A DNA stretch of 64,000 nucleotides from Pictodentalium vernedei (Eukaryota; Mollusca; Scaphopoda; Dentaliida; Dentaliidae). The stretch spans positions 378,554,718 to 378,618,717 of the forward strand of contig CM062290.1 of assembly GCA_031216915.1 (NCBI GenBank). The letters are read 5' to 3'. Below, in pieces: positions 11,889 through 23,431 of this stretch. The notes below the pieces were generated by a model, which did no database searches, was not told the DNA's origin, and worked only from the letters and a program-made list of their open reading frames with translations. The translations under genes were made by a program, and so were the position numbers. Position 1 is the first letter of the stretch. The number at the start of each line of letters is the position of its first letter.

Positions 11889-12201
11889 CAATTAAAACTA
11901 GAAGTCCTGTCATGAAATGCGCACAAATAGCACGCTGATATGCGCGTTAATGTACGCGTTATGGCCCAAGTAAAGCTATCAAATTCTGTACCCATGGCCT
12001 GTGCATAAGCAATGTTTCAGCCAATGGACCTCCGGGTAACCTGGAGGCTCATTGGCAGAAACATTGCATGTGTTCTCTATGAGTAATCAGGAGAACCTGC
12101 CGTGCTTTGGGTGCCATTCGATATGGCAATTGCGCGCAATTCCAACGCGCAATTAAGCCTAGATAAGCGCACTGTCGTGACAGGACTTCTAGTTTTAACT
12201 G
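11889..12201. mobile_element. TA MITE family H, copy 1
   Basis: A 313-bp element with ends CAATTAAAACTAGAAGTCC and GGACTTCTAGTTTTAACTG, flanked by TA on both sides (11887-11888, 12202-12203). The central hairpin is CCAATGGACCTCCGGGT/ACCTGGAGGCTCATTGG inside GCAATGTTT/AAACATTGC arms. The same core occurs in family G, whose ends are different. The second copy is at 62429-62742. Confidence 0.85.
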
Positions 12202-12544
12202 TAGTTGAATATATTCTTGCCGCATTGGTTAAATACGACAATTTGTTCCAAAGAGTATCGTGTGCTTATGCAGATTTTTCAGTGGGACTAGGGTTGTGTT
12301 CAAAGAAAGTTGTGGGCTTTTTATCCAATTCAGCCTACACATTGGATTACAAAGTAGAAAACTCTACTGGTGGTAGTATGAATTTTTTAGGCCCATTTTA
12401 AACAATTTGGACACTATTCTTTTGAAGAACACATTTTCTTTGTTTTTGACCCAGTAGAAGCTAAAAGTTGCATTTAATGCAGAAATGATTCTTTTATCAC
12501 ATGAAATAGGTAAAATGTATTTTTGGTGGGGTTGAGGTTGATAA

Positions 12545-12995
12545 GAGGTATCACTGTTCTAATATGCGTTGAGAGTTATCTGCCTTGAAATGTTGCATGA
12601 TGATATGATGCAATATTCGAAAATAAGGCTTCAAGAACAAAAAGTATCGCGTGACAAAACTGCTAAAGCATTTTATTAGGTTTTTACATCAATACTGAAT
12701 ATACGAAGATGATCCGAATATTTTCTGGGTCGAAAAAATGCAATTAGCTGTGTATTTGGGTTGGAAATTTCCTGAAAAAATTGGTTTCAAGGACGGTTTT
12801 TCACTTCCTGTTGACATTTTTCTCTTATTTGTTCCATGAAACTCCTCCCCCGTTTTCTGACCAGTAGAAGTGTATGAAGTTCTGTACATGTAGATATTTC
12901 AGTATCTAATGTTAAGTGAAGCAATCATATCTTTTATCACATAATTGTTATAATGGTCGACTGTGGGAAAATATTTTGTACTGTGATGCCACCAA
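12545..12995. repeat. Dispersed repeat BB, copy 2 (empty site)
   Basis: Matches 7560-7960 joined to 9494-9545. At about 12942-12950 it reads ATCACATAATTGTTAT, where copy 1 carries the Tc1 element. It serves as an uninterrupted reference for that insertion. Confidence 0.65.
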
Positions 12996-13302
12996 TATCA
13001 CGCATCACAACTGCAATGACGTCACAACCATCACCCATAACAAACCAAGTGTCAATCACAATGCACCACGACTCAACGCCACTTCCAAGATCCTGCATGA
13101 GATCCTGTAAATCAAGGTACACCCATCCCTCGCCTTCTACTTGCGCGTTAGTGTACCACGAACTGCATGAATTATCACGTTGAATTTGTTTTTTCTTGTG
13201 CGAGATTTACTATCATATACAAAACGCGCCTTTTGTCTCTAATTCTAAAACATGGTGAAAAAGTTTCTAATCCCGCCGAAAAAGACCAGTGCGTTTTCTG
13301 TT

Positions 13303-13343
<41 letters not shown>

Positions 13344-14353
13344 GAGAGAGAGAGAGAGAGAGGAACATAATCATGCCAATGGAAATAACAGTGTCAAACA
13401 CTTACCGCTACCAGGAATTAAATACGACCAGGTGGTGCTAAACAAAATCATCCAGTTTGTCGACTGCATTATGCCTTCCCTTGCGTGACTCCTTCGGCAT
13501 CCTGTTATCTCTTGTCCTCTCATGTGTTAAACGAGACATATTTATACATCAACACTAACGAAAGAGATAAATTGGTTGGCGAAAATATTTCCATAATACA
13601 TCTGTACTCGAGTCATATAAAACAATGACTGTTGCGACGCTATATATATGTATTAACAATTTGCTGTTTCTCACGGCGGATGATTGCCATTCATTTTGTT
13701 GCGTGAAAGAAGGTGTTTTATGGTGATGGTTTTCAGTTATACGAATCATTTACCCTTTTCCTAAATGGAGGTTGTGTGCTGACATAAAGTATTCAAACCT
13801 CAGCGCTTACCCCATTAGTGCGTGGATTACATTGATGGTGGCCCTAAACGTGACATCCAAGAGGGCCCTAAAACTAAAGTCGCTGAATGAGAGAAAACCA
13901 CAACGCTTAATTTTGTACAGAAGAAATGGGGCAATTTATCCCCTCCTCCAATATTTGTCATGCTCCAAATATTCTGGTAACTGGAACACCACACTTTTGG
14001 GGGACCAAAAATAGAAAATTTGTTTCAAAAATTGAGAAAATTTGAATTTTACATTTTCCCGCTTATACGCACAACACTCATATATTTGATTTTATATTTC
14101 GGAAAACAAATGGTATGTTATCTACAAAAAAAAAACAAACTTTGGTACCTGGAATTCATTCAGTTGTCATATTTTGTGAATATATTCGAAATAAGTGAAA
14201 ACATTCGTATTCACCTTCTGTATCTCAGTTAACACACACACAAGAACCAAACATTGAATTCTATATTACTGAAAGAAGACAACAATTTGCCCTCAAAGAA
14301 ATAACTGGGTAATATGCACTCACTCAAATATATGAGTGTTTCGTGTGTAAATA
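12996..14353. other. Unannotated stretch with an AG microsatellite
   Basis: The only clear feature is an (AG)n run at 13306-13362, interrupted once by GGGG. No gene is recognised. Confidence 0.4.
13306..13362. repeat. (AG)n microsatellite
   Basis: About 28 dinucleotide units with one GGGG interruption. Confidence 0.95.
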
Positions 14354-14597
14354 CAGTACGGTCGCAGTGGACATGTCACTTTGCACGGGTGAGTAATATT
14401 TCCACGGACGCAATTATGTTAGATTGCAAACGCTAATTACAGAAATACTCATCAAAAATGTAATTAATGAAGCACCGGGTACAGCCCGGTGCTTCATTTA
14501 ACTTACATTTTTCTGATTATGATTTTTTCCTGGTGAATGCATGCGTGGAAATCATTGCCCAATCGTGAATTACGATCAGTCCACGGCGACTGTACTG
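14354..14597. mobile_element. MITE family F, copy 2
   Basis: A 244-bp element with ends CAGTACGGTCGCAGTGGAC and GTCCACGGCGACTGTACTG and a hairpin GAAGCACCGGGT/ACAGCCCGGTGCTTC. TA precedes it; the right flank is CA. It is diverged from copy 1 throughout the arms but keeps the hairpin. Confidence 0.75.
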
Positions 14598-14658
14598 CAG
14601 ATAGGGGCGCGTTCCAATTATTTATACTTTATAGGTTGTTAAAAGCTTTTGCGAGGAT

Positions 14659-14790
14659 CAGTGGCGGTGCCAGAGTTACAAAAGTGAAGGGGTACAGTTG
14701 GGGATTGTGCAGCGCCGAGCTGGGGTGGGTTTCGGGGGATGGGGGCCCTCTCCCTAAGTTGAGAAAATTTGTAACTGTTTTGCAACAAAA
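14659..14790 (+). mobile_element. hAT-like terminal fragment
   Basis: Begins CAGTGGCGGTGCCAGAGTT and contains GGGGATTGTGCAGCGCCG, a layout seen in invertebrate hAT-like repeats with CAGTGGCG ends. Similarity ends without a matching right end. Confidence 0.35.
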
Positions 14791-14799
14791 TCATGCGAA

Positions 14800-15660
14800 T
14801 ATGGATATCATTGGAACCGGCTGAATCTCCCCTGTATAACGAAGTCCTATGTGATTCCCAAGGCCAAGTGTCAATCGAGAATGGATACTCGAACGACTTG
14901 AATCTTATCGAGAAAATAAGCTATCCAATAATTACACGACTGAGTGACGCCTCTTACGACTCCTATGCTCATCTAGTTATTGTAGGATACTACTGCTGAT
15001 TTTTCCATTGTCACAACCGTCTGCCCTATGATTAGCTGTCACTCTTTAATTACACTACTACTGGTCTGTACCATTTTCATTGGCTACCTGTTCTGCGCTA
15101 GAGTCTCCCACACTTTCTCCTGACTACCATGGCTCTGAGCACCTATATCACTACACCTCAACTGCTAAGGGTTCTGGTTTATATCAGTATCAGGCTTGGC
15201 TTCCTCTACTACTAGCGGTCGAATAAAATCTGCTTGGTCTAACGACATGAATCTTATCGAGCAAATAAGCTATTGAGTACCGACTTGAACAGACATTGCT
15301 CGAACGACTCGAATCTTATCGAGCAAATACGTAATTGCTCTAATAAGTGACTCCTCTTATGCGCATCTGGGTATTGTAAGATACATGGTGGTGTACTACT
15401 GGAGAATACCACTTGAAGATACCTTTTAGAGGATACTTATCGGAGGATATCTATCTGGAGACAATTACGGCTTCTGGCGTCTGTTCAGTTCCTCGCATCT
15501 TGGTCACTACTGATAATTTGCCCTGTATGACCAACGGCTGTCCTATGATGAGCTTACACTCTTTTCTTGCTCTACTAATGGTCTGCACCACTACCTGTTC
15601 TTGTAGTAGGTGTCATGTGCAAGAGCTAGTGAATTGCATGACACCTGGGTCATCAGACGG
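14800..15660. repeat. Repeat X cluster
   Basis: The word ACGACTCGAATCTTATCGAG and close variants recur at about 14893, 15242 and 15305, joined by stretches such as CTGTCCTATGATGAGC and GGTCTGCACCACTACCTG. These also appear inverted near 59290-59550 and 60110-60310. It is a dispersed family with internal repetition and no coding potential that I can see. Confidence 0.5.
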
Positions 15661-15785
15661 AGTTTGTCTCCAAATCGACGCAATGAAAAAATAAACCACA
15701 GATCCTTTGAGACCAATCAAAGTATATTTTTGTACTATAGGAATTTATTTTAGTGCACTTGGTACCATTGGCACCTGACAGCGTG

Positions 15786-15887
15786 AACTTAGTTTCATTA
15801 TGCGTGCTATACTATTTCATCTATAGCATGCCAATAAACTTAGTTTCATTATGCGTGCTATACTATTTCATCTATAGCATGCCAATA
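15786..15887. repeat. 51-bp direct duplication
   Basis: A 51-bp unit starting AACTTAGTTTCATTATGCGT and ending GCATGCCAATA is repeated twice in tandem without visible change, so it is recent or an assembly artefact. Confidence 0.9.
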
Positions 15888-18800
15888 AAGACATTTATTA
15901 CACGCCTATTACTTTTATTGCAGTTCCATACTTACAAATCCGTACGGAACACGTATGCTATACTGATTTCCGTTGACGGACTATTTTTCGACCTGATGTC
16001 ATGTATGAAGTCAAATGAACTAAACTCCGTAATTGGCCAATCAAAACGTCGTATCCTCACCTGGATCAGGTCGGAGGCTGCGATTACAGCCGATGAAATG
16101 AATATCAATTGGAAAATGTTTTTGTTCAAATCCACCAAAATTAACGAAATTAAACGTATTCTACAAATGGAGAGTGATTTTACAACACACAAGTTCTGAC
16201 TTTGAGGCGAATATCTCCACAGATAACGGCAGCTATTTTTTTTTTGTTTTTTTTTGTTTTTTTTAAAATAATTTTTAATTTCAGCAGATATGTACAAAAA
16301 CCGTTTTTACAAGGTTTTTCTCATTGACAAACAATATAATATATTTATAAATAAATGTACATAAAATAATACACAATTTCTGGTTTCTCTGATGAGTTCT
16401 GGGGTGTTTTGCGGAGATTATACTAGTGTCTGAAAAGAGGGTGATGATCAGTGTGTACTGTCGTTACCATGAGGTCTCAAAATATATGGAAGAATTGGGC
16501 CTAAGAGGGGATACTAATGAGAACCGTGGAGTCGACTAGGCTTCCCCTCCCGTCTCATTTAAAGGAAGCTATATACCAAGCAGGTCTTGTAGTTGCATAC
16601 ATCTCTCTTGAATGCACATTGCCTGTTTTGACGAATATTTATGAACGGACATGAATTCTAATGTACGGTATACTTTTATCTGTTCTAGGAAACTTTTGAA
16701 GACAGGTGTACACCCCCTCACCTTGAAAGAATAAATACATTTGTTGAAAAGTAGTACGCACAGATTAGCAGCTGTTTACGGTACTTCCTGGTTTGAGAAA
16801 CCTAGACGCGCATACCGTGGAGTAAGAGGGAAGGACAGAGCACAATTAATTCGCAATTTATCTTGAAGGTTCACGAGTATCGTCTCAGAATGACTGCATT
16901 CAAAAAGAGGTGCAAAAGAGTCTCTTTTGTATTGCTGCAGAAGGTACATAGTTCCATTTCAGACAGTTTACTTTTAAGCAGTTTGGAGTTAGTATAAATC
17001 GATCTGTGCAATATTTTGTATTGGAGGCTTTGAAGGTAGGGGCCATCACTAATAGTAAAAGAACCCTTGCATATCGACTCCCAGTCTGTCGGTTGGAGGT
17101 CGATACCCAAGGACTCTTCCCACTTTTTCTGGGATTCATAAGGTCTCGCAGCAGCTAACTTTAAAAAGATGGGGCAGAAAGTTTGGCACGTTTTCCTCGA
17201 CAAATTCAATAATTCAACATGTTCCTTTCTTATGGTTGGGGTTCTATGTGTCTCTTTTATTGCTTCTTTCCACGGCTTTGGTATTGCATTAATCACTCCT
17301 TGGTAAACTGTGAAGGGCGTCTCGAGGTTTTACTTCCTTGAAAAAAGAGGGAAGCTTAAAAATCCTCCTTGCTCACTCAAGAGATCGTTGATAAAAAAGA
17401 TATCCTTCCTACACCATTTTTTAAGGAAATAGGGTCGATAATTGATTTTTATTTTTTCGTTATAAAATAATGGTTCGCACATAATATCTTCAGGGGTTGA
17501 GGTAGCATTTGTATCTAGCAGGGACCATATGTGTACTACATTCTTCCAAAAGGTATTTAATTTTTCTCCAACCTTTAGAAGTCCTTCCTTGTGTAAATAC
17601 CAAATTTCGTAGGCGCCTTGATCTTCAAAATCGTCTAAAACCAATGTTTTCCAGGGTGCCAGTGTGCCTGGGTCTAAAGGCCTTTTATCCATCTAACTTT
17701 TAGAGAGTAGCTGTACGTTTTTATATCCGGAAATTTAAGTCCTCCATATTCTATCAAGTTGATTAATGTACGGCGTTTCATTTTTTCGTTTTTGCCCGAC
17801 CAGAGGAACTTGTAAAAGAGAGTCTGTAATCTACATATAATATTTTTAGGTGGATCTGGGAGAACTGTCAAGTAGGGTATTAGCATTGGGAGAGCAAGGG
17901 TTTTAATAACTACCGTTTTCACAATAAGTGTCAGATTTCTGAATGACCAATCCCTAAGAAGTTTTTCAATGTTCCCCATCTGATTAAGGTAGTTATTAAC
18001 AATGTAATTCTCGCTAAACAAATTATATTCGATTCCTAAAATTTTAAAGGCGTTGTTGTGATTCCATTTAACATTTTGTTGTGTAGGGGATTCGTCACCA
18101 CAACTCCGTTTTGCCCCAATCCATATCACCTTGGTTTTATGAAAGTTTACCTTTAATCCAGAGATTTTTGAAAACGAGTTCACTGTTTCATGAGCTATAT
18201 CTAATGAGTGTCCGTCGTCGCTCAGAAAGAGTGCGGAGTCGTCCGCGTATTGGCTAATCAAATATTCGGAGTTGTTTATTTTAATACCATTTATATCCAG
18301 GTTATATTTTAGTGCTGCGCTCAGGATTTGCACACCGAGTATAAACAAGTAAGGGGAAAGTGGATCTCCCTGTCTCACACCTCGCCCTAAATTTTTTTTC
18401 AGAACAATGCCCGTTATTTAAAATATAACTGTAAATATTGTTATAGAATGTTTGAAACTATCTGATGATCGAAGGACCAAAGTTTAAAAAACGTAAGGTT
18501 TTCAAAATAAAGGACCACTCCAAGGAATCAAAGTCTTTCTCGAAATCCAGTAATGTTAACATTCCGGGAATATTTTGTTCCTCACATTTTTCAGGTAGGT
18601 CAAAGATTAAAATCTACGTTTATAAGGGATATTGTTTTTCTCCAGTTTTTCAAAAACATTTTCGGTTCGTTTTGTTTCGATATACATGTTATGATACCAG
18701 TTCGTTGGGTGGTTGAAAGTTGTTCTTTTGCAGAATAACCAAAGTTCAAGGAGTTGATTAAATACATACTAATGTCATTCCAGAAGAATTTGTAAAATTC

Positions 18801-19414
18801 GGCTGTAAAGCCATCTGAGCCTGGAGAGTTGTTATTTGTCATTTGTTGTAGGGAACTTGAGCATTCTGCCTTAGTGAGTGGTCCTTCAAGGGATTTTTTT
18901 TCATCTTCTAAGAAGTTCAGAAATGGGTTTTCAACATTAAAGAATGTGTTTTCGACATGTTTAAGTTTGTCAGCAGATGTAATTTTTGAGGCTTACAGGT
19001 TTTGGTAAAAGGTTTTCTGTTCAGATATTATTTCCTGCAAGTCACTTGTTTCTGTACCATCGGATTTTATTATTTTGGGAATAATTTTTTCAGTACAATG
19101 TCTTTTTCCAGATTACAGAAGTTTTTCGTAGCTTTCTCCCCCTCCACTTTCCATTTAGCTTTGGATCAAAGAATTATCCTCTATATCTTCTTATCTCTGA
19201 TTGACTTTATTTCTGTTTCCAGGGATTCCATCTCTTCGGTGACAGATAAGTCGCCCTTGTCGAGATTCTCGTTCAAGATTTTTAGTGTCTGTTCGATTTC
19301 AGATTCCCGTTTGTTGGACAGTCGTTTTAAGTTTGAGGAATACGAGATAGTTTTCCCTTCTTATCTTGAGTTTCAAAGTCTCCCAGAACAGCTGATCGTC
19401 GATTGTGAGTCATC

Positions 19415-19442
19415 TATTATTATTATTATTATTATTATTATT
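19415..19442. repeat. (ATT)n microsatellite inside the LINE
   Basis: Nine ATT units. On the LINE strand they read as a run of AAT (Asn) codons in the linker of ORF2. Confidence 0.9.
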
Positions 19443-19592
19443 GGCTGTGACAGTAGCATTACTGTTAGTGACAGGTGTTGTGCTGTACTGGTCAATTGTT
19501 TCTGCTATAGTCTGTTTTACTACATTTATGTATTCTTGGACATTAAGAAGGCTGTTACAGAACTTCAAAAAAAACCTCTCCCCCGGGGCTGG

Positions 19593-19841
19593 TTAACCCT
19601 TTAACCAACGCAGACGATATTAAAATTTATTATTTTAAATATCATTTTTTAATTTTTTTTAAAAAAATCAACAAAACCATATCATGTGACCCCTCGTTGG
19701 AACGAGCTCGATGAGCTCGTTCCAACGAAGGGTCACATGATATGGTTTTGTTGAAATATTTTTGAAAAATACTATTTTTTCAACTGCTGAATTTTCATAT
19801 TACGCGGGCGGATGCGGCCGATTCGTTGGGTAAAGGGTTAA
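19593..19841 (+). mobile_element. TTAA MITE family A, copy 2, inside the LINE
   Basis: A 249-bp element flanked by TTAA, ends CCCTTTAACCAACG and TTGGGTAAAGGG, with the GAGCTC-centred hairpin in CATATCATGTGACCCC arms. It lies in LINE ORF2 just after the SDHNPISIGLSFF motif; coding similarity resumes after it. It is therefore younger than the LINE. Confidence 0.85.
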
Positions 19842-20884
19842 AGAAGGATAGGCCGATACTTATAGGGTTATGGTCTGATTTATATCCAATTTGGATGTCT
19901 ATCATTTGGAAAAATGTGTGCAAGTCACTTGACATAAGAAAGTAATCCAATCTAGCCATTTTTGTTTTCAGGGACCCTCCAGGTATAGCGTCTAGAGCTG
20001 TTATTTTTCTATCCTCCATACATCATGTAAATCCATTTTTTGCATATGCTGTAAAATTTTCTCATTTGCTTTGACATTATTTCTGTGCTTATAGTTTATT
20101 GTATCCATATCATAGTTCTGGGGTACATTCCAGTCTCCTCCTATTAGAACTGAGGAGTTACCCATTTTTTTCTATTTTAGAAAATACGTTTTCATAGAAG
20201 CCCGGGTTGTCATCATTTGGTCCATACACAACCGATATTGTTAATCTTTGTTCCTTTATGGTTATATCGAGTACAATATAATTACCTCTGGGATCTGCAA
20301 TCGACTTGTTTATTGAATATCCAAACGAATGTTTGAACAGAATTGCTGTTCCTCTACTTGAGCTTGGGTAAGAGCAAAACACCGCTTAATATCCCCACTC
20401 GTTTTTCCATATCTGTTCAACCTCGGGACAAGAATGAGTGTCAACAAGGAGAGTGATATCAAATTTATTTCTGCAACGTTGGAAGATGTCTCGCCGTTTG
20501 ATAGGATCAGAAGAGAGACATCGACAGTTCACACTGCAAGCTGTGATTTTAGCTATGTTGAAATTTCAGAAGACTAATCTCGCCATAACACCCATCGGCA
20601 CATGTTGTACTAAAACAAAAACTTAACTGAAAATAATAGCAGAATAAACGTACATACCTGAGAAGGTTTGGGTTTTTTGGTACAATAAGAAATTTTCTAA
20701 CAATACAATGTTTTCCGGGTATCAGTTTCACCAGCTCAAAACTGACCGTGGTTCGATTTCTGGAGTAAGCGAGATGCTTTCAAATCGAATCGAATCAACG
20801 AAAAGACTTGAAACCGAGTCGATTCCGAGCGTTCGCCAAACCTCACGCTGTATGATACGGCGTGAATATTATTGCGGTCGGGTG

Positions 20885-21333
20885 CACGCTAAAACCTATT
20901 TGTTAAAAACTACACTTGAAGTGCTGTATTTAACACTTACTAAGTGCTGAACTAGCATTTTGTTCAAGTGTAGATATCCCAGAACTTGACAGGTGTTACA
21001 ATAATACCACTTGACAAGTGTAATGTCGCGACACTTAAAAGGAAACAACGCAGATGACGCGGATCAGGCTCGAACTCTCGAGCCTAATCCGCGTCATCTG
21101 CGTTGTGTCCTTTTATGTACCCACCAAGCGCAAATCAAATTATGGACGATTCTGGAAGAAACCCCAATGCTAGACACATGGGAAGTGCCATCCATTCAAG
21201 TTTCAGATGTCTGACGATTGTAATGTCTAAGTGCTTGAACCATTGCACTTTGAGTGTTAAAATCAAACCCTAAGAGTTAGAATGGGTTTAACACCTTGAA
21301 AGTGTCAGTTTTAACACTTTAGTTTTTAGTGTG
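20885..21333 (+). mobile_element. TA MITE family D, copy 2
   Basis: A 449-bp copy inverted relative to 10989-11443, with ends CACGCTAAAACC and TTTAGTTTTTAGTGTG. Flanks read TG on both sides rather than TA. The core hairpin GATCAGGCTCG...CGAGCCTAATC is intact. Confidence 0.8.
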
Positions 21334-21428
21334 TGTATATTCTGATTACGTGTAAGTGCCACTATACGTACATTCGTACTTGGTTCACACAGACGAGTCT
21401 TCCATGTTGACCAATAACATATGGACTA

Positions 21429-21612
21429 ATATAACAATAACATGATTTTGAAGGGCGTTACAGTGTATTAACAGCTCAACATAAATTGTTAACAGCCCAA
21501 GAGTTCATTAGCGGCCCGCGACGAAGTCGAGGGCCGCTAATAAGATCAAGGGCTGTTAACCACTTCTGCTGAGCCTTTGATACACTGTAAAGCTCGACAA
21601 AGTCATGTTATT
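21429..21612. mobile_element. Single-copy palindromic element L
   Basis: Outer arms ATAACATGATTTTG and CAAAGTCATGTTAT enclose CAGTGTATTAACAGC-type and GATACACTGTAAAGC-type arms, an inner TTAACAGCCC/GGGCTGTTAA pair and a TTAGCGGCCC/GGGCCGCTAA hairpin. It has the form of a MITE. No second copy is seen here. Confidence 0.6.
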
Positions 21613-22467
21613 TCTATTATTGCCACTTTCGTACATCGGGTACATTACGATTAAATTATAAGGGAAATGAGATAAATAAATGAAATTTTGGCGTTTAAGA
21701 ATTAAAAAAAAACAAAAACAGCGACGCTATCAACTGATTTGTTGACAAACTAACCGGGTAACATGACTATCGTCTGATCAGTCTACGGAGAAATTTGGAA
21801 AGTTAGATAATGAAATATATCTTCGAAATGCGAACTTTAGGCAAGGAGTTTATTCATCAAAGATGTCATCACTTACGTTATGTGTATCGCTTCCTATATT
21901 TGATACATTATCTGTCCGTGACACAAAGGGAAACACCTGAAACAAATGTTTTAATTGTGTTTACAAATTAAAAATCCGAATTGAAGTTCGATCCAAATGG
22001 AAATCTGGGAAACATATTGTTGATCGGCTGAGAGAGAGATGTGACGTCATTTCTATATTTAGACGTGTCGGGCTGCTATTGACGTGTTGGGCTGTTATAG
22101 TCAATAACGGCCCAACACGTCACATGACTTGTACTTGTTGAGCATTACGAGGTTTCAACGCCCGGTAAAACATAGTTAATGTGCTCGGAACGCCCGCAAA
22201 AGTGGTAATAATTGCAGTTAGAGACCAACATGATATGCAGGGTGAGTTGGTATAACAACACCCTGATATACTACTTCAGTGTGGAATTGGTTACAATCAC
22301 ATAATAACAAGAATAATTTGAATTAATTTTAAATATCTTTATTGAATATAAATGGAAATATGAGATGTGAATAACATTGACAACAGATTTGATTATCAGT
22401 TAAATGCGTAATGAAAAGGACTTCCACACTACAATTAATACCCAAAAGATTAATCAGTGCAATATTG
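21613..22467. other. Unannotated stretch with small palindrome M
   Basis: The only feature is an inverted repeat at 22080-22125 with arms GACGTGTTGGGCTGTTAT and AATAACGGCCCAACACGTC. Otherwise nothing is recognised. Confidence 0.45.
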
Positions 22468-22717
22468 TTAACTGGTAGAGTGCTGAATTATTTTTGGTCA
22501 TCAAAATTTGTTCACATATGTTTGCCTTGTTACAATTTATGGGAGAGTGCCAATAAGCACTCTCCCATAAATTGTCACAAGGCAAATACTAACAGACTAA
22601 ATAATTTCACTTCAAAGGTGGTATGAACAACATCCACAAAATATGAAGCCTCTAGGTGCTGGTACTGACACTTCAGAGTAAAGCCCAAATATGGGCTTCC
22701 AGCACTCTACCAGTTAA
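22468..22717. mobile_element. TTAA MITE family C, copy 2
   Basis: TTAA on both sides, ends CTGGTAGAGTGCTG and CAGCACTCTACCAG. The hairpin is ATTTATGGGAGAGTGC/GCACTCTCCCATAAAT. It is slightly diverged from copies 1 and 3, with the same architecture. Confidence 0.75.
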
Positions 22718-22739
22718 TACAATCAAAGAACTATGACTG

Positions 22740-23070
22740 TTAATCCTTGAGCTTTTTACACTCCCCCTATATTTGTCGGATTTTATTGACAAAGATACAA
22801 TTTATCCCAATCAGTATGAATAGTTGCAACTCCGCACTTTTTACACATCAATGAATTGTACAAATATGGTTCTTATTGGAGCAAGGTCCTTGAGCTTGTT
22901 CCAATCAAACCTATATTTGTTTGATTTTATTGACACAAAACAAAGCGCGTCAGCACTAAAATTATTTCCAGCAATACATGCAAGTTTATCAGTTAAATCA
23001 TAGAAATATTGCTGTTATTGGAACAAGCTCAAACACCCCCATATTTGTAAAAAAAAATTGTTTAACACAA
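22740..23070. repeat. Broken repeats related to palindrome V
   Basis: The word CCTATATTTGT followed by CGGATTTTATTGACA or TTGATTTTATTGACA occurs at about 22766 and 22910. ATTGGAGCAAGGTCC/TTGAGCTTGTTCCAAT (about 22877-22907) and ATTGGAACAAGCTCAA (about 23018) resemble the V hairpin at 32759-32818. These look like several overlapping decayed copies. Confidence 0.4.
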
Positions 23071-23174
23071 AAGTCAAATTACCGCCAGCAAAATAAATAG
23101 CTGCAAATTGGTCTACATGGAATTGGTCGACATGGAATAAACCTGTGACAGTGCGACGCTAGCAGTGAAAGCTA

Positions 23175-23431
23175 CAGTACGTGGAGAGTGTATTATCATT
23201 AAATCACCCACAGAGTGGAGATTCCACCCGAACAATAATGGCAAATGTATTGGAAAGCATAACCATCACAAGCAAAGTTCCAGCCAACGGACCTCCGGGT
23301 TAAACCCGGAGGTCCAATGGCTGAAAAGTTGCTTGTGTTTTATGTCCATATGTACAAAATTTGAAAGTGATACTTTGAGTGATAACTCCACTCCGCGGGT
23401 GATTTAGTTACAATCCACTCACCACATACTG
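23175..23431. mobile_element. TA MITE family G, copy 1
   Basis: Ends CAGTACGTGGAGAGTG and CACTCACCACATACTG, flanked by TA (23173-23174 and 23432-23433). The core hairpin GGACCTCCGGGTT/AACCCGGAGGTCC lies within CCAGCCAA/TGGCTGAAAAG arms. Sister copies are at 54896-55151 and 58941-59197. The core is shared with family H. Confidence 0.8.

Larger units (their letters stand above)
16868..20585 (-). pseudogene. LINE ORF2: endonuclease and reverse transcriptase, decayed
   Basis: ORF2 proteins of L1-like elements nick target DNA with an APE-type endonuclease and copy the element's RNA by target-primed reverse transcription. Endonuclease pieces in order: SVNCRCLSSDPIKRRDIF near the start, SRGTAILFKHSFG, LIGGDWNVPQNYD, ARLDYFLMSSDL and YKSDHNPISIGLSF. 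After the MITE comes a linker, then RT motifs SPGSDGFTAEFYKFFW (about 18780-18830), RQGDPLSPYLFILGVQ (about 18330-18375) and the catalytic YADDSALFL (about 18235-18260). The C-terminal part keeps LCTFCSNTKETLLHLF (about 16900-16950). The fingers motif and layout fit the L1/Tx1 group. Several frameshifts and stops show it is dead. Confidence 0.85.
16231..20640 (-). mobile_element. L1/Tx1-type LINE, 5'-truncated, with nested MITE
   Basis: A minus-strand non-LTR retrotransposon. Its A-rich tail lies at 16231-16266 (T-runs on the plus strand), followed by about 600 bp of 3' untranslated sequence and a decayed ORF2 up to about 20585. ORF1 is not recognised, so the copy is probably 5'-truncated. 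An A-family MITE (19593-19841) is inserted between the endonuclease and the linker before the RT. An (ATT)n run at 19415-19442 lies within the linker. Confidence 0.85.
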
